From positions 1-48,764 of the forward strand of contig NZ_BMQA01000049.1 of NCBI RefSeq assembly GCF_014647875.1: 48,764 bases of DNA. The letters are read 5' to 3'. Position numbers and translations under genes: made by a program. This document shows, in pieces, positions 15,537 through 23,713 of the stretch. The stretch comes from Streptomyces brasiliensis (GTDB taxonomy: Bacteria; Actinomycetota; Actinomycetes; Streptomycetales; Streptomycetaceae). Under the pieces are notes generated by a model. It was not told the origin of the DNA. It saw only the letters and a list, made by a program, of their open reading frames with translations, and did no database searches. Numbering within the stretch: position 1 is the first letter of the stretch; each line of letters begins with the position of its first letter.

Positions 15537-16277
15537 CTACCGCCCGCCCGACACCCGCAGCACCGCACCCGTGGTGTACGACGCCTCCGGGGACATCAGC
15601 CAGGCGATCGCGGCTGCGATCTCCTCCGCCTGGCCCGGCCGGCGCAGCGGAATCGTCGGTGCCGCCCGGTGGGCGCGGTCCGGGGCGCCCATGGCCGCGT
15701 GCATCTCCGTGTCGATCACTCCGGGCGCGACCGCGTTGACCCGGACCCCGTCCGGGCCGAGTTCCTTGGCGAGACCCAGGGTCAGGGCGTCGACGGCGGC
15801 CTTGGTCGCCGCGTAGTGGACGTACTCACCGGGGCTTCCGAGCGTGGCGGCCGCCGAGGAGACGTTGACGATCACTCCACTCCCCCGCGCCGTCATCAGC
15901 CGGGCGGCGCGGCGCGCGCACAGCAGCGTGCCCAGCAGGTTGACCTCCACGACCCGGCGAAGATCGGCGGTCTGCACCTCGGTGAACCGGCCCAGCGGCC
16001 CGGTCACCGCCGCGTTGTTCACGAGCCCCGTCACCGGACCGAGCCGCTCCTCCGCCGTGTCGAACAGCCGCTCCACGTCGGCCTCTTCGGCGGTGTCCGC
16101 ACGCACGGTCACACACCGCGCCCCCGCCTCGCGCACCCCCCGCGCCACGGTCTCGGCCGCGTCGGCGTCACGGACGTACCCCACGGCCACGTCGTGCCCG
16201 TCCGCCGCGAGCCGCAGACAGGTGGCGGCGCCGATGCCCCGGCTGCCGCCGGTGACCACGGTGACCGGACGTGCCAT
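15537..16277 (-). CDS. SDR family oxidoreductase
   Basis: A 246-residue classical short-chain dehydrogenase/reductase. Cofactor loop VVTGGSRGIGAAT (6-18), NNAAV, active-site Ser in NVSSAAATLG, catalytic YxxxK in YVHYAATKAAVD, and the C-terminal VLRVSGGR form of the usual DGG ending. AGGAGG lies 8 nt before the ATG. The substrate is unknown. It is divergent from the graspetide genes across a 229-bp gap with a strong hairpin. Confidence 0.93.
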   Translation of the reverse strand: MARPVTVVTGGSRGIGAATCLRLAADGHDVAVGYVRDADAAETVARGVREAGARCVTVRADTAEEADVERLFDTAEERLGPVTGLVNNAAVTGPLGRFTEVQTADLRRVVEVNLLGTLLCARRAARLMTARGSGVIVNVSSAAATLGSPGEYVHYAATKAAVDALTLGLAKELGPDGVRVNAVAPGVIDTEMHAAMGAPDRAHRAAPTIPLRRPGQAEEIAAAIAWLMSPEASYTTGAVLRVSGGR

Positions 16278-16343
16278 GTGTGTACCTCCTGATACGACTT
16301 CACTGCTGAAAACCCTGGTCCCGAGGCTGAACGGTATCTGGAG

Positions 16344-16387
16344 TATGCCCTTCCAGGCCGGAAGGGCCTTCCAGGAGTGAGGGCATA
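16344..16387. repeat. Nested inverted repeat between SDR and graspetide genes
   Basis: TATGCCCT (16344-16351) pairs with AGGGCATA (16380-16387). The 28-nt interior contains GGAAGG-G-CCTTCC, a second palindrome. It could be an operator or a cruciform terminator that insulates the two divergent units. Confidence 0.5.
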
Positions 16388-16506
16388 ACTACACCGTGTA
16401 CCCCGTGTGACAGTTGTGAAGCCTCGCGCGATGAGTGACCAGTGGGGATATGGTGACAGCCCTTCACCCCGCCATACCAGGTCCTGTACATACGTGGAGG
16501 TTCAGA

Positions 16507-16698
16507 GTGCGACCGTTCACCCTCAAGTACGTCTTCCCCCAGAGGCTTCCGACCGTAGTGACGCCGTACCGCTTCGATGCAAGACGTCAGTTGAACGTGC
16601 TTCCGGACGGCCGCCCGGCCGTCAGTGACCGTGCCCTGCTGCTGGCGGCCGGCACGACCACGTCCACCGCCGGTTCCAAGACGCACTTCGACGACTGA
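16507..16698 (+). CDS. tgmA: Graspetide precursor peptide (ATP-grasp target RiPP)
   Basis: A 63-residue RiPP precursor. The leader part reads RPFTLKYVFPQRLPTVVTPY and the C-terminal core is TTTSTAGSKTHFDD (50-63), the pattern of the 'putative ATP-grasp target RiPP' family that accompanies SAV_5884-type maturases. Core Thr/Ser hydroxyls and the two terminal Asp carboxyls are the expected donors and acceptors of ester cross-links, so at most two rings involve those Asp residues. GTG 16507 follows GGAGG by 6 nt; no ATG lies near enough. The ligase gene starts 27 nt after the stop. The symbol follows the tgmA/tgmB naming and is by homology only. Confidence 0.88.
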   Translation: MRPFTLKYVFPQRLPTVVTPYRFDARRQLNVLPDGRPAVSDRALLLAAGTTTSTAGSKTHFDD

Positions 16699-16725
16699 CG
16701 GCGACCACTGACGATCCGTGACTTC

Positions 16726-17664
16726 ATGACTGTTCTGATCCTCACGTCCGAGGAGGACGTGACCGGAGACATGGTGGTGTCCGAGCTGCACGCGTCGGGA
16801 GCTCCCGTCGTGCGGCTGGACCCCGCAGATCTGCCCGGCAAGGCCGTCCTGTCCGCCCACTACGCCCACGGTGACTTCGACGGCCACCTGTCCGTCAACG
16901 GCCAGGTGCTCAGCATGGGCGGGCTGCGTTCCGTATGGGTGCGCAGACCGGGCGAACCGGCGGCGCACGCGGCGCATCGCTCGCCGTGGCTGACCGCGGA
17001 GACCCGCCAGGCGCTGTACGGCATGCTCTTCTCCAGCTCCGCGCGCTGGATGAACCATCCCCGGAACGCGGAGCTGGCCCGCCTGAAACCATGGCAGTTG
17101 AGAACCGCTCATCTCAGCGGCTTCGCCATCCCGCCGACCGTCTTCACCACGTCCCCGCGGCTGGCCCGGGAGTTCGCCGACGAGCACCGGGACGTGGTCG
17201 TGAAGTCGGCATCGGGGCCGCCGCCCGGTGATCCCGCGCTGGCCCTGCCCACCACTCTGATCGGCCCCGACGCGGACTTCTCCGCAGTGGCGGCCGGTCC
17301 CGCGCTGCTGCAGCGCTACATCCGCAAACGCGCCGACATCCGGCTGACGGCGGTCGGCACCCAGCTCTTCGCCGCGCGCAAGCGGGCCCGTCCCGGCCAG
17401 GTCGACGGGCGCTACGGCGACACCGGACACGGCTGGGAGGCCGTCGCGGTGCCCGAACGCATCCGCAAGTCGGTGCACCAGTACACCGACCTCGCCGGAC
17501 TGGCGTACGCCGCCTTCGACTTCGCCGAGGACGGGGAGGGCGTCTGGTGGTTCCTGGAGTGCAACCAGGGCGGCCAGTTCGGCTTCGTCGAGCTGGCGAC
17601 CGGCCAGCCGATCGCGCAGGCGGTCGCCCAGTGGCTGACCTGCCTCACCGGTGGCGGTCGGTAG
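16726..17664 (+). CDS. tgmB: ATP-grasp graspetide maturase
   Basis: A 312-residue ATP-grasp ligase that should activate Asp side chains of the precursor as acyl phosphates and close macrocyclic ester (or amide) links. N-terminal pre-ATP-grasp domain TVLILTSEEDVTGDMVVSEL; a typical maturase segment MNHPRNAELARLKPWQLRTA (about 106-125); nucleotide-binding VVVKSASG; and the Mg-binding C-terminal motif LECNQGGQFGFVEL (relatives: ECNPNGQW). The length agrees with SAV_5884-family maturases. It follows the precursor in the same operon. The partner O-methyltransferase usual in this class is not found nearby. Confidence 0.92.
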   Translation: MTVLILTSEEDVTGDMVVSELHASGAPVVRLDPADLPGKAVLSAHYAHGDFDGHLSVNGQVLSMGGLRSVWVRRPGEPAAHAAHRSPWLTAETRQALYGMLFSSSARWMNHPRNAELARLKPWQLRTAHLSGFAIPPTVFTTSPRLAREFADEHRDVVVKSASGPPPGDPALALPTTLIGPDADFSAVAAGPALLQRYIRKRADIRLTAVGTQLFAARKRARPGQVDGRYGDTGHGWEAVAVPERIRKSVHQYTDLAGLAYAAFDFAEDGEGVWWFLECNQGGQFGFVELATGQPIAQAVAQWLTCLTGGGR

Positions 17665-17730
17665 GCGAACGGGCCCGAATGTCCCGCACTCCCTCTTGGC
17701 TCCTGGCGCCCCGTACCCAACACTGTGCCG

Positions 17731-18216
17731 ATGACGCAGCGTGTGGAGCTCGCGACAGTGATGGACCGGCTGGCCGTGGACGGCCTGGTGACCGAGTACG
17801 CGGTGGCGGTGGACGACGGGGACTGGGCGACGTACCGGAGACTGTTCACAGCCGACGGGCGGGCGGACTACCGCGGCGCCGGTGGCATCGAGGGCGACGC
17901 CGGGCAGGTCGCCGACTGGCTGGCCGCGAGTCTGGCACCGTTCGCGATGCGTCAGCATCTGATCGTCAACCGGCGGGTGCGGTTCGAAATCCTGGAACAG
18001 GACACCGGGGACACCGCGCGCGTGCAGGCGGACTACGTCAATCCGATGCGGCTGGCGGACCGCGACAGCGGTTCCACGGCACCGGACCTGGTGTGCGGCG
18101 GCCGGTACGCCTTCGGGCTGCTGCGGACCCAGGACGGCTGGCGGCTGCGCGAGGTCGTCGTCGAGGAGAAGTGGCGCCGCCTGCCCGAACGGCGTGCGGC
18201 ACCAGTGCTCGGCTGA
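17731..18216 (+). CDS. NTF2-like (SnoaL-type) protein
   Basis: A 161-residue single-domain protein of the nuclear-transport-factor-2 fold. VDGLVTEYAVAVDDGDWATY, then LFTADGRADYRGAGG, then HLIVNRRVRFEILEQDTGDT and GGRYAFGLLRTQDGWRLREV fit the SnoaL_4 pattern, in which the cone-shaped pocket may bind a small hydrophobic ligand or catalyse an isomerisation. No catalytic residues can be assigned. A GTG two codons upstream is an alternative start. It begins 66 nt after the ligase; involvement in graspetide tailoring is possible but unsupported, and such genes are often unrelated neighbours. Confidence 0.82.
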   Translation: MTQRVELATVMDRLAVDGLVTEYAVAVDDGDWATYRRLFTADGRADYRGAGGIEGDAGQVADWLAASLAPFAMRQHLIVNRRVRFEILEQDTGDTARVQADYVNPMRLADRDSGSTAPDLVCGGRYAFGLLRTQDGWRLREVVVEEKWRRLPERRAAPVLG

Positions 18217-18289
18217 GTCCGAGGCCCTCTGTCGGGGAGGGCCGCCCGGCGCGCACACTGGAGGAAGCCGCTGGGCAGGGAGGCGACGC

Positions 18290-19864
18290 ATGAACACGTT
18301 CCACCGCTGGCTCGCCTCACCGTGGCGGCGCTCCCTCGTCGCCGTCGGCTCGGGCGCCCTGCCGGTGTTCGCCTTTCCGGCACCCTCGCTGTGGTGGTTC
18401 GCGTACGTCGCCCTCGTCCCGTGGATCCTGCTCGCCCGCTCCGCCCCGACCGGCAGCAGGGCGGCGTACGACGGCTGGCTCGGCGGTATCGGGTTCATGG
18501 TCGCGGTGCACCACTGGCTGCTGCCGAGCCTGCACGTCTTCATCTTCCTGATCGCGGCGCTGCTCGGCGCGCTGTGGGCGCCCTGGGGCTGGCTGGTGCG
18601 CCGGTTCCTCGGCGGAGCACCCTCGCCCGGCCGGGGCGCGGCCGCGCTGGTGGTTCTTCCGTCGGCGTGGCTGGCGGTGGAGCTGGTCCGGTCCTGGCAG
18701 GGACTCGGCGGCCCGTGGGGCATGCTCGGCTCCAGCCAGTGGCAGGTGGAAGCGGCGCTGCGGCTCGCCTCGGTGGGCGGGGTGTGGCTGCTGAGCTTTC
18801 TGGTGGTGGCCGTGAACGTCGCCGTCACCGTGCTGGTGTCGGTGCGCGAGGCGCGGATACCCGCCCTGGCCTCGCTGGTCGCGACGGCCGCCGCGACGTC
18901 GGCGGCCTGGGCGTGGTCACCACACCCCGACGTCGACGGCCGGGTCAGGGTCGCCGTGGTCCAGCCGGGGGTCGTCGGGGGCCCGGACAGCGGGGACCGG
19001 CGCTTCGACCGCGAGGAGCAGCTCACCCGGGGGCTCGTCGGCCAGGACGTCGACCTGGTCGTCTGGGGCGAGAGCAGCGTCGGCTTCGACCTCGGCGCCC
19101 GCCCGGACCTGGCCCGGCGGGTCGCCGTACTGGCACGGCAGACCGGCGCGGACGTCCTGGTCAACGTGGACGCCCGCCGCTCCGACCGGCCCGGCATCTA
19201 CAAGAGTTCGGTCCTGATCGGCCCGGACGGCGCGACCGGTGCCCGCTACGACAAGATGCGGCTGGTCCCCTTCGGCGAGTACATACCGGCGCGCTCCGTG
19301 CTGGGCTGGGCGACTTCCGTCGGCCGGGCGGCCGGCGAGGACCGCAGGCGGGGCACCGAGCAGGTCGTGATGGACGTCGGGCACGGGCTGCGGGTCGGCC
19401 CGATGGTCTGCTTCGAGACCGCCTTCCCCGACATGAGCCGGCACCTCGCCGAGGACGGCGCCGACGTGCTGCTCGGCCAGTCCTCGACATCGACGTTCCA
19501 GCACAGCTGGGCTCCCGAGCAGCACGCCTCGCTGGCCGCGCTGCGCGCCGCCGAGACGGGCCGACCGATGGTGCACGCGACACTGACCGGGGTGTCCGCG
19601 GTCTACGGCCCCGGCGGACAGAGGCTGGGACCGTGGCTCGGCACCGACGCGAGCACGGCCCGGGTGTACGAGGTGCCGCTGGCGCACGGTGTCACGCCGT
19701 ACGTCCGCTACGGTGACTGGCCGGTGCACGGCGCGCTGCTGGTGCTCGCCACGCTGTGCGCGACGGAGGGCGTGAGGGCGTTCAGGACGCGCCGTGGCGC
19801 TCCTGAACCGCACGTACCACCCGCTCGCACAGTTCGTGAGTCGCCAGCGCATCCCGGGCGCTGA
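18290..19864 (+). CDS. lnt: Apolipoprotein N-acyltransferase
   Basis: A 524-residue membrane enzyme that adds the third acyl chain to the N-terminal Cys of lipoproteins. The first 205 residues hold six hydrophobic helices; the rest is a nitrilase-type domain with the full triad: Glu261 in VVWGESS, Lys322 in YDKMRLVPFGE and Cys374 in VCFETAFP. A further helix lies near 490. GGGAGG lies 6 nt before ATG 18290. From memory, S. coelicolor has two Lnt proteins and the one in this chromosomal area is the less understood. The 3' end overlaps the opposing dehydrogenase gene by 83 bp. Confidence 0.93.
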   Translation: MNTFHRWLASPWRRSLVAVGSGALPVFAFPAPSLWWFAYVALVPWILLARSAPTGSRAAYDGWLGGIGFMVAVHHWLLPSLHVFIFLIAALLGALWAPWGWLVRRFLGGAPSPGRGAAALVVLPSAWLAVELVRSWQGLGGPWGMLGSSQWQVEAALRLASVGGVWLLSFLVVAVNVAVTVLVSVREARIPALASLVATAAATSAAWAWSPHPDVDGRVRVAVVQPGVVGGPDSGDRRFDREEQLTRGLVGQDVDLVVWGESSVGFDLGARPDLARRVAVLARQTGADVLVNVDARRSDRPGIYKSSVLIGPDGATGARYDKMRLVPFGEYIPARSVLGWATSVGRAAGEDRRRGTEQVVMDVGHGLRVGPMVCFETAFPDMSRHLAEDGADVLLGQSSTSTFQHSWAPEQHASLAALRAAETGRPMVHATLTGVSAVYGPGGQRLGPWLGTDASTARVYEVPLAHGVTPYVRYGDWPVHGALLVLATLCATEGVRAFRTRRGAPEPHVPPARTVRESPAHPGR

Positions 19865-20693
19865 GCACCTTCCCCGCGCGCACGGAGTCGAGGAACGCGA
19901 GCGCCGCCTGCTCGATGCCGCGCTGCCGGGCGACCGGCACCCAGTCGCCGCGCCGTCGCACCGTCGGCTGTCCCTTGTGGTCGACGACCTCGGCGAGGTT
20001 GAGCACCTGACGCTTGGTGTCCTGCCCGGAGACCTCGAGGATCTCCTCCGCCGAGCCGCTGAGCCGGTTCATGACGCCGAGCGCGGTGAAACCGTCCCCG
20101 GCGAGCTGGAGCACGACGTGATGCAGCAGCCCGCCCTCGACGCGGGCTCGCACGGTCACGTCGTCGACCCGGCCCGGGACGAGGAAGCGCAGCGTGTCGA
20201 CGACGTGGATGAAGTCGTCGAGGACCATCGCGCGTGGTTCCTCCGGCAGCCCGATGCGGTTCTTCTGCATCAGGATCAGCTCGCGCGGGTGGTCGAGGCA
20301 CTGCACGTACCCGGGGGCGTGACGCCGGTTGAAGCCGACCGCGAGCGACACGTTCCGCTGCTCGGCGAGGGCCACCAGCCGCTCGGAGTCGGCGAGTTCG
20401 TACGCCAGCGGCTTGTCGACGTAGGTCGGTACGCCCGCGTCCAGGAGCCGCTCGACGATCTCGGGGTGGACGTCGGTGGGCGCGTGCACGAAGGCGGCAT
20501 CGAGGTCCTGGGAGAGGAGCGAGTCCAGCGTGGTGTGCCGCTGCTCCGGCGGAAGATGAAGGGCGTCGGCGACGCGGGTGAGGGTCGCGGGGGTCCGGGT
20601 CTGCAGGTGCAGGCCGACCCCCGGCTGCACTCCCAGCACCGGCAGATACGCCTTCTGCGCGATGTCCCCGAGCCCGACACAGCCGACCTTCAC
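19782..20693 (-). CDS. Gfo/Idh/MocA family oxidoreductase
   Basis: A 303-residue NAD(P)-dependent dehydrogenase. Rossmann loop VGCVGLGDIAQKAYLPVLGV (2-21) and the family motif YVDKPLAYEL with the catalytic Lys; FNRRHAPGY and IHVVDTLRFLVPG (with a likely catalytic His) follow. The substrate is probably a sugar or inositol derivative, unspecified. GTG 20693 is preferred because GGGAGAG lies just before it and the Rossmann loop starts immediately. The gene lies 10 nt after the monooxygenase, so the two are probably one operon. Confidence 0.92.
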   Translation of the reverse strand: MKVGCVGLGDIAQKAYLPVLGVQPGVGLHLQTRTPATLTRVADALHLPPEQRHTTLDSLLSQDLDAAFVHAPTDVHPEIVERLLDAGVPTYVDKPLAYELADSERLVALAEQRNVSLAVGFNRRHAPGYVQCLDHPRELILMQKNRIGLPEEPRAMVLDDFIHVVDTLRFLVPGRVDDVTVRARVEGGLLHHVVLQLAGDGFTALGVMNRLSGSAEEILEVSGQDTKRQVLNLAEVVDHKGQPTVRRRGDWVPVARQRGIEQAALAFLDSVRAGKVLSARDALATHELCERVVRAVQERHGAS

Positions 20694-20703
20694 GTGCTCT
20701 CCC

Positions 20704-21882
20704 CTAGCGCTCGTCCACCGGTGCCTTCCGGGCAGCATACGGGGGCCGCCAGTCGGCGATGCCGTCGAATCCGCGCAGGAGCAGCGCCGGTCCGGCCTTC
20801 GACAGCGCGGCGACCGCGGTGTTGCGTACGGCGATGGCGGCGCGGTTGCCCGTCATGTTGACGCGGGCGACCCGGACGGACTGGCGGACGATCGCGGTCG
20901 TACGGGGCAGTCGGGCCGAGCTGTACGCGGGCAGGTCGTCCGCATGATGAGCCAGGACCACGGCGTCCTCGATGGCCTGGTTGCCGCCCTGGCCCAGGGT
21001 GGGCGGCATGGCGTGCGCGGCGTCGCCGAGGAGCGCGGTGCGGCCGCGATGGTAGGCGGGCAGCGGCTCGGCGATGTGGCGGACGTCGTGGCGCAGCACG
21101 TCCTCGGGGCGGGCGGCCGCGATGACGGCGGGGATCGGGTCGTGCCAGTCGCCGAACCGGCGGACGAGCTCGGCCTTCTCGTCGTCGGGTGCGTGCCCTC
21201 CGGCGGGTGTCATGGCGGCGGCGTACGCGTACACCCGGCCGTCCTTGAGCGGATGCGTGCCCCAGAGCCGGCCGCGCCCCCAGGTCTCGTGGGAGGCGAA
21301 CTCCACCACGCCGGGTACCGGGATCACGACCCGCCAGGTGGTGAACCCGGAGTACACCGGCCCCGGGTGTCCGGGGAACAGCGCGCCACGCACCCCGGAG
21401 TCGATGCCGTCGGCGCCCACGACCAGGTCGGCCTCCAGTTCGTCGTCGGCGGTCCGCACACGGGCCGGCCGGCCGGTGTCGCCGGGGTCGGTGAGCGTGG
21501 CGGCGGCCGTGGTGCGGACGGTGCCGGGCGGGAGCAGCGCGGCGAGGCTGTTGATGAGGGTGGCCCGGTGGAGCAGGACGATCGGGCTGCCGAAGCGGGC
21601 CGCGGCGGCCGCGGCGTCGGTGCGGGAGAGCCAGCGTCCAGCGGGGGTGCGCAGCCCGCCGTCGCCCTGCCAGGCGGCGAGGTCGCGGATCTCGTCGCCG
21701 ATGCCGAGGACGTCGAGGGCGCGCAGGCCGTTCGGCGCCAGCGAGATGCCCGCCCCGACCGGCTCGAGGGACCGGGCCTGTTCGAGCACGGTGACCTGCC
21801 GACCCTGGCGCAGCAGGGCCGCCGCCGCGGTGAGGCCTCCGATACCGCCGCCGATGACGACGGCGCGTGATGGGTGGGGCAT
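20704..21882 (-). CDS. FAD-dependent aromatic-type monooxygenase
   Basis: A 392-residue group A flavoprotein monooxygenase. Dinucleotide fold VVIGGGIGGLTAAAALLRQG (8-27); the middle DG motif is in DLVVGADGIDSGVR; the second FAD motif GRTALLGDAAHAMPPTLGQG lies near 290. Family members hydroxylate phenolic compounds, salicylate-like acids or polyketides with NAD(P)H and O2. GGAGGAG precedes the ATG. It faces a TetR regulator across two copies of ACTAC-N4-GTAGT, so induction by its substrate is likely. Confidence 0.94.
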   Translation of the reverse strand: MPHPSRAVVIGGGIGGLTAAAALLRQGRQVTVLEQARSLEPVGAGISLAPNGLRALDVLGIGDEIRDLAAWQGDGGLRTPAGRWLSRTDAAAAAARFGSPIVLLHRATLINSLAALLPPGTVRTTAAATLTDPGDTGRPARVRTADDELEADLVVGADGIDSGVRGALFPGHPGPVYSGFTTWRVVIPVPGVVEFASHETWGRGRLWGTHPLKDGRVYAYAAAMTPAGGHAPDDEKAELVRRFGDWHDPIPAVIAAARPEDVLRHDVRHIAEPLPAYHRGRTALLGDAAHAMPPTLGQGGNQAIEDAVVLAHHADDLPAYSSARLPRTTAIVRQSVRVARVNMTGNRAAIAVRNTAVAALSKAGPALLLRGFDGIADWRPPYAARKAPVDER

Positions 21883-21902
21883 GTCTCCTCCAACAGCCGG
21901 TT

Positions 21903-21948
21903 ACTACAGATGTAGTGAGCCCGGCCTCGACCGTACTACATCCGTAGT
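21903..21948. promoter_or_regulatory. Twin TetR operators ACTAC-N4-GTAGT
   Basis: ACTACAGATGTAGT (21903-21916) and ACTACATCCGTAGT (21935-21948) are two 14-bp palindromes, 32 bp (three helical turns) centre to centre, in the gap shared by the monooxygenase and its TetR regulator. Two dimers could bind the same DNA face. Confidence 0.85.
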
Positions 21949-21956
21949 CCCACAGA

Positions 21957-21962
21957 TAGGGT
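21957..21962 (+). promoter_or_regulatory. -10 box for a leaderless TetR transcript
   Basis: TAGGGT ends 7 nt before ATG 21969. The nearer operator covers the expected -35 position, in accordance with autorepression. Confidence 0.5.
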
Positions 21963-21968
21963 CGTGCC

Positions 21969-22559
21969 ATGTCCGTACACCCCCCGGCCGCCTCCCGCGC
22001 GACCCTCGTCGCCGACACCGCGATCACGCTCATCGCCCGGCGCGGCCTGCGCGGCCTGACGCACCGGGCGGTCGACGAGGCTGCCGGGCTGCCCCTGGGC
22101 TCTACCTCGAACCTGGCCCGCACCCGGCTGGCCCTGCTGGAGCTGGTGGTACGGCGGCACGCGGAGCGCGAGGCCCAGGTGCTGGCGCTCGACGAGATGC
22201 CCGATCCACGCGGCGGCCTCGACTCCCTGGTGGACGGGCTCGCCCTGGCCACGCACCGGTCCGTCACACGCAACCGCGAGCTGCTGATCTCCCGTTACGA
22301 ACTGGCCCTGGAGGCCACGCGCCGGCCGGAGCTGCGGGCGTTCTACGACGCGGCGGGCGGCGTCTTCCGCCGCCGCCTGGAGGCGATGGTCACCGCCCTG
22401 GGCTCCACCGAGCCGGACCGGCACGTGCTGTCGCTGGTCGCCTGGGCCGACGGGCTGATGTTCTCGTGCGCGGCCGGGACGTTCCACGCGGAGGTGCCGA
22501 GCCTGGACGAGGTCCGGGCCGGGCTGCGCGAGCTGCTGACCGGGATGCTGGACGGCTGA
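21969..22559 (+). CDS. TetR/AcrR family repressor
   Basis: A 196-residue regulator with the N-terminal TetR helix-turn-helix (AITLIARRGLRGLTHRAVDE then AAGLPLGSTSNLARTRLALL). The C-terminal half is a helical ligand domain (FYDAAGGVFRRRLEAMV; WADGLMFSCAAGTF). It most likely represses itself and the divergent monooxygenase-dehydrogenase operon through the twin palindromes, and is released by a substrate-like ligand; ligand identity is unknown. Confidence 0.92.
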   Translation: MSVHPPAASRATLVADTAITLIARRGLRGLTHRAVDEAAGLPLGSTSNLARTRLALLELVVRRHAEREAQVLALDEMPDPRGGLDSLVDGLALATHRSVTRNRELLISRYELALEATRRPELRAFYDAAGGVFRRRLEAMVTALGSTEPDRHVLSLVAWADGLMFSCAAGTFHAEVPSLDEVRAGLRELLTGMLDG

Positions 22560-22601
22560 AACCCTTTGAGCGCCGGGGCCGGTTGAGCAAGGATGCGGGG
22601 C

Positions 22602-23114
22602 ATGACGACGGAGCGCACTGAACCCGCCCAGAACGCCTCGGAGCGCGCCATGCTGGAGGGCTGGCTGGACTACCACCGGCAGACCCTGGCCTGGAAGTGC
22701 GAGGGGCTGACCGACGAGCAGCTGCGGACCGCGCCGGTGGAGCCCTCCGAGCTGTCCCTGATGGGACTGGTCCGGCACATGGCCGAGGTCGAGCGGAGCT
22801 GGTTCCGCAAGGTGCTGGCCGGCGACGACCGCGGGCCCATCTACTTCACCGACGCGGACCAGGACGGCGACTTCCACGCCACCGAGGCGGACACCTGGCA
22901 GGAGGCGTACGCCACCTGGCAGACCGAGATCGAGGCCGCCCGGCGACACGCGGCGGACTTCGCGCTCGACGACCTCTCCCTGGGCAAGGGCCGTTTCACC
23001 CAGGAGCCGTTCAACCTGCGCTGGATCTACACCCACATGATCGAGGAGTACGCCCGGCACAACGGTCACGCGGACCTCATCCGGGAGCGGATCGACGGCG
23101 CCACCGGCGACTGA
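22602..23114 (+). CDS. DinB family protein (DUF664)
   Basis: A 170-residue four-helix-bundle protein. DUF664 marks are MLEGWLDYHRQTLAWKCEGL, LSLMGLVRHMAEVERSWFRK and IYTHMIEEYARHNGHADLIR. The His residues of LVRHMAEVE, THMIEEY and RHNGHAD form the usual metal site. Relatives include mycothiol-dependent enzymes, so a thiol-transfer role is possible; the substrate is unknown. ATG 22602 is chosen; another ATG lies three codons upstream. Confidence 0.9.
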   Translation: MTTERTEPAQNASERAMLEGWLDYHRQTLAWKCEGLTDEQLRTAPVEPSELSLMGLVRHMAEVERSWFRKVLAGDDRGPIYFTDADQDGDFHATEADTWQEAYATWQTEIEAARRHAADFALDDLSLGKGRFTQEPFNLRWIYTHMIEEYARHNGHADLIRERIDGATGD

Positions 23115-23218
23115 CGTCAGCCTCCACCCGCCGGCACCCCCCGTAGGGGGCGTGAGATCACCCGTGCGGGGCATGAATCGCCTGTTCGTGGCCCCACGGG
23201 CGGGGCCGACCCAGCAAA

Positions 23219-23683
23219 GTGACGCGGGTGCATCGTACGTCGACCACCGCAGCACTTCTGGTCACCGTGGCCGTCTCCGCCCTCTCCGGCTGTGTGACCG
23301 TCCAGCGCCCGCCGGCACCGGGACCTCCGGACACGGCGCCCTCACAGCCGTCGGCGCCCCGGCCGGACGGCAGAGCAACGCCGAAGGTCGTCCAGGCACC
23401 GGCTCGTGAGGCGCTGGAGATGGTCGGCCCGTCCCACGACCCCGAGCGCTTCGCGCAGAGCCGCCCGGCGGCCCCGTCGGACACCCCACGTCCGGCGTCG
23501 CCCCGCGTACCTCCTCGCCCGCAGCCCCACCCCGCACCCTCGCGCCATCAGCGCGTCGAGGCCCCCGACGTGCCCCGCGCCGCCCCGCCGAAGCCGGACA
23601 TCTGCGGCCTGGGCAAGAAATACGGCGGCTGGCGCCCCGGCAGCCCGGAGGCAAGGATCTGCGAGCGGGCGTACGGGCGTTGA
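23219..23683 (+). CDS. Proline-rich lipoprotein
   Basis: A 154-residue secreted protein with a clear lipoprotein signal: basic MTRVHR, hydrophobic TAALLVTVAVSALSG, and the lipidated Cys25 in the lipobox LSGC. The mature part is low-complexity, Pro/Ala/Arg-rich, and ends in DICGLGKKYGGWRPGSPEAR followed by an ICERAYGR tail that is the only conserved-looking part. GTG 23219 fits the signal peptide. A GGCCCC/GGGGCC hairpin (23190-23207) lies just upstream. Function unknown. Confidence 0.75.
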   Translation: MTRVHRTSTTAALLVTVAVSALSGCVTVQRPPAPGPPDTAPSQPSAPRPDGRATPKVVQAPAREALEMVGPSHDPERFAQSRPAAPSDTPRPASPRVPPRPQPHPAPSRHQRVEAPDVPRAAPPKPDICGLGKKYGGWRPGSPEARICERAYGR

Positions 23684-23713
23684 CATGGCCTGGGCCGGAT
23701 CCCCCACCCCAGG

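Noticed and set aside
16402..16409. Minus-strand TGTCACA upstream of the graspetide genes
   Set aside because: The four bases 16 nt further on are GTTA, not NGTC, and it points away from the precursor gene.
17731..18216. NTF2-like protein as a graspetide tailoring enzyme
   Set aside because: No precedent known to me and a 66-nt gap with its own possible promoter; kept only as a neighbour.
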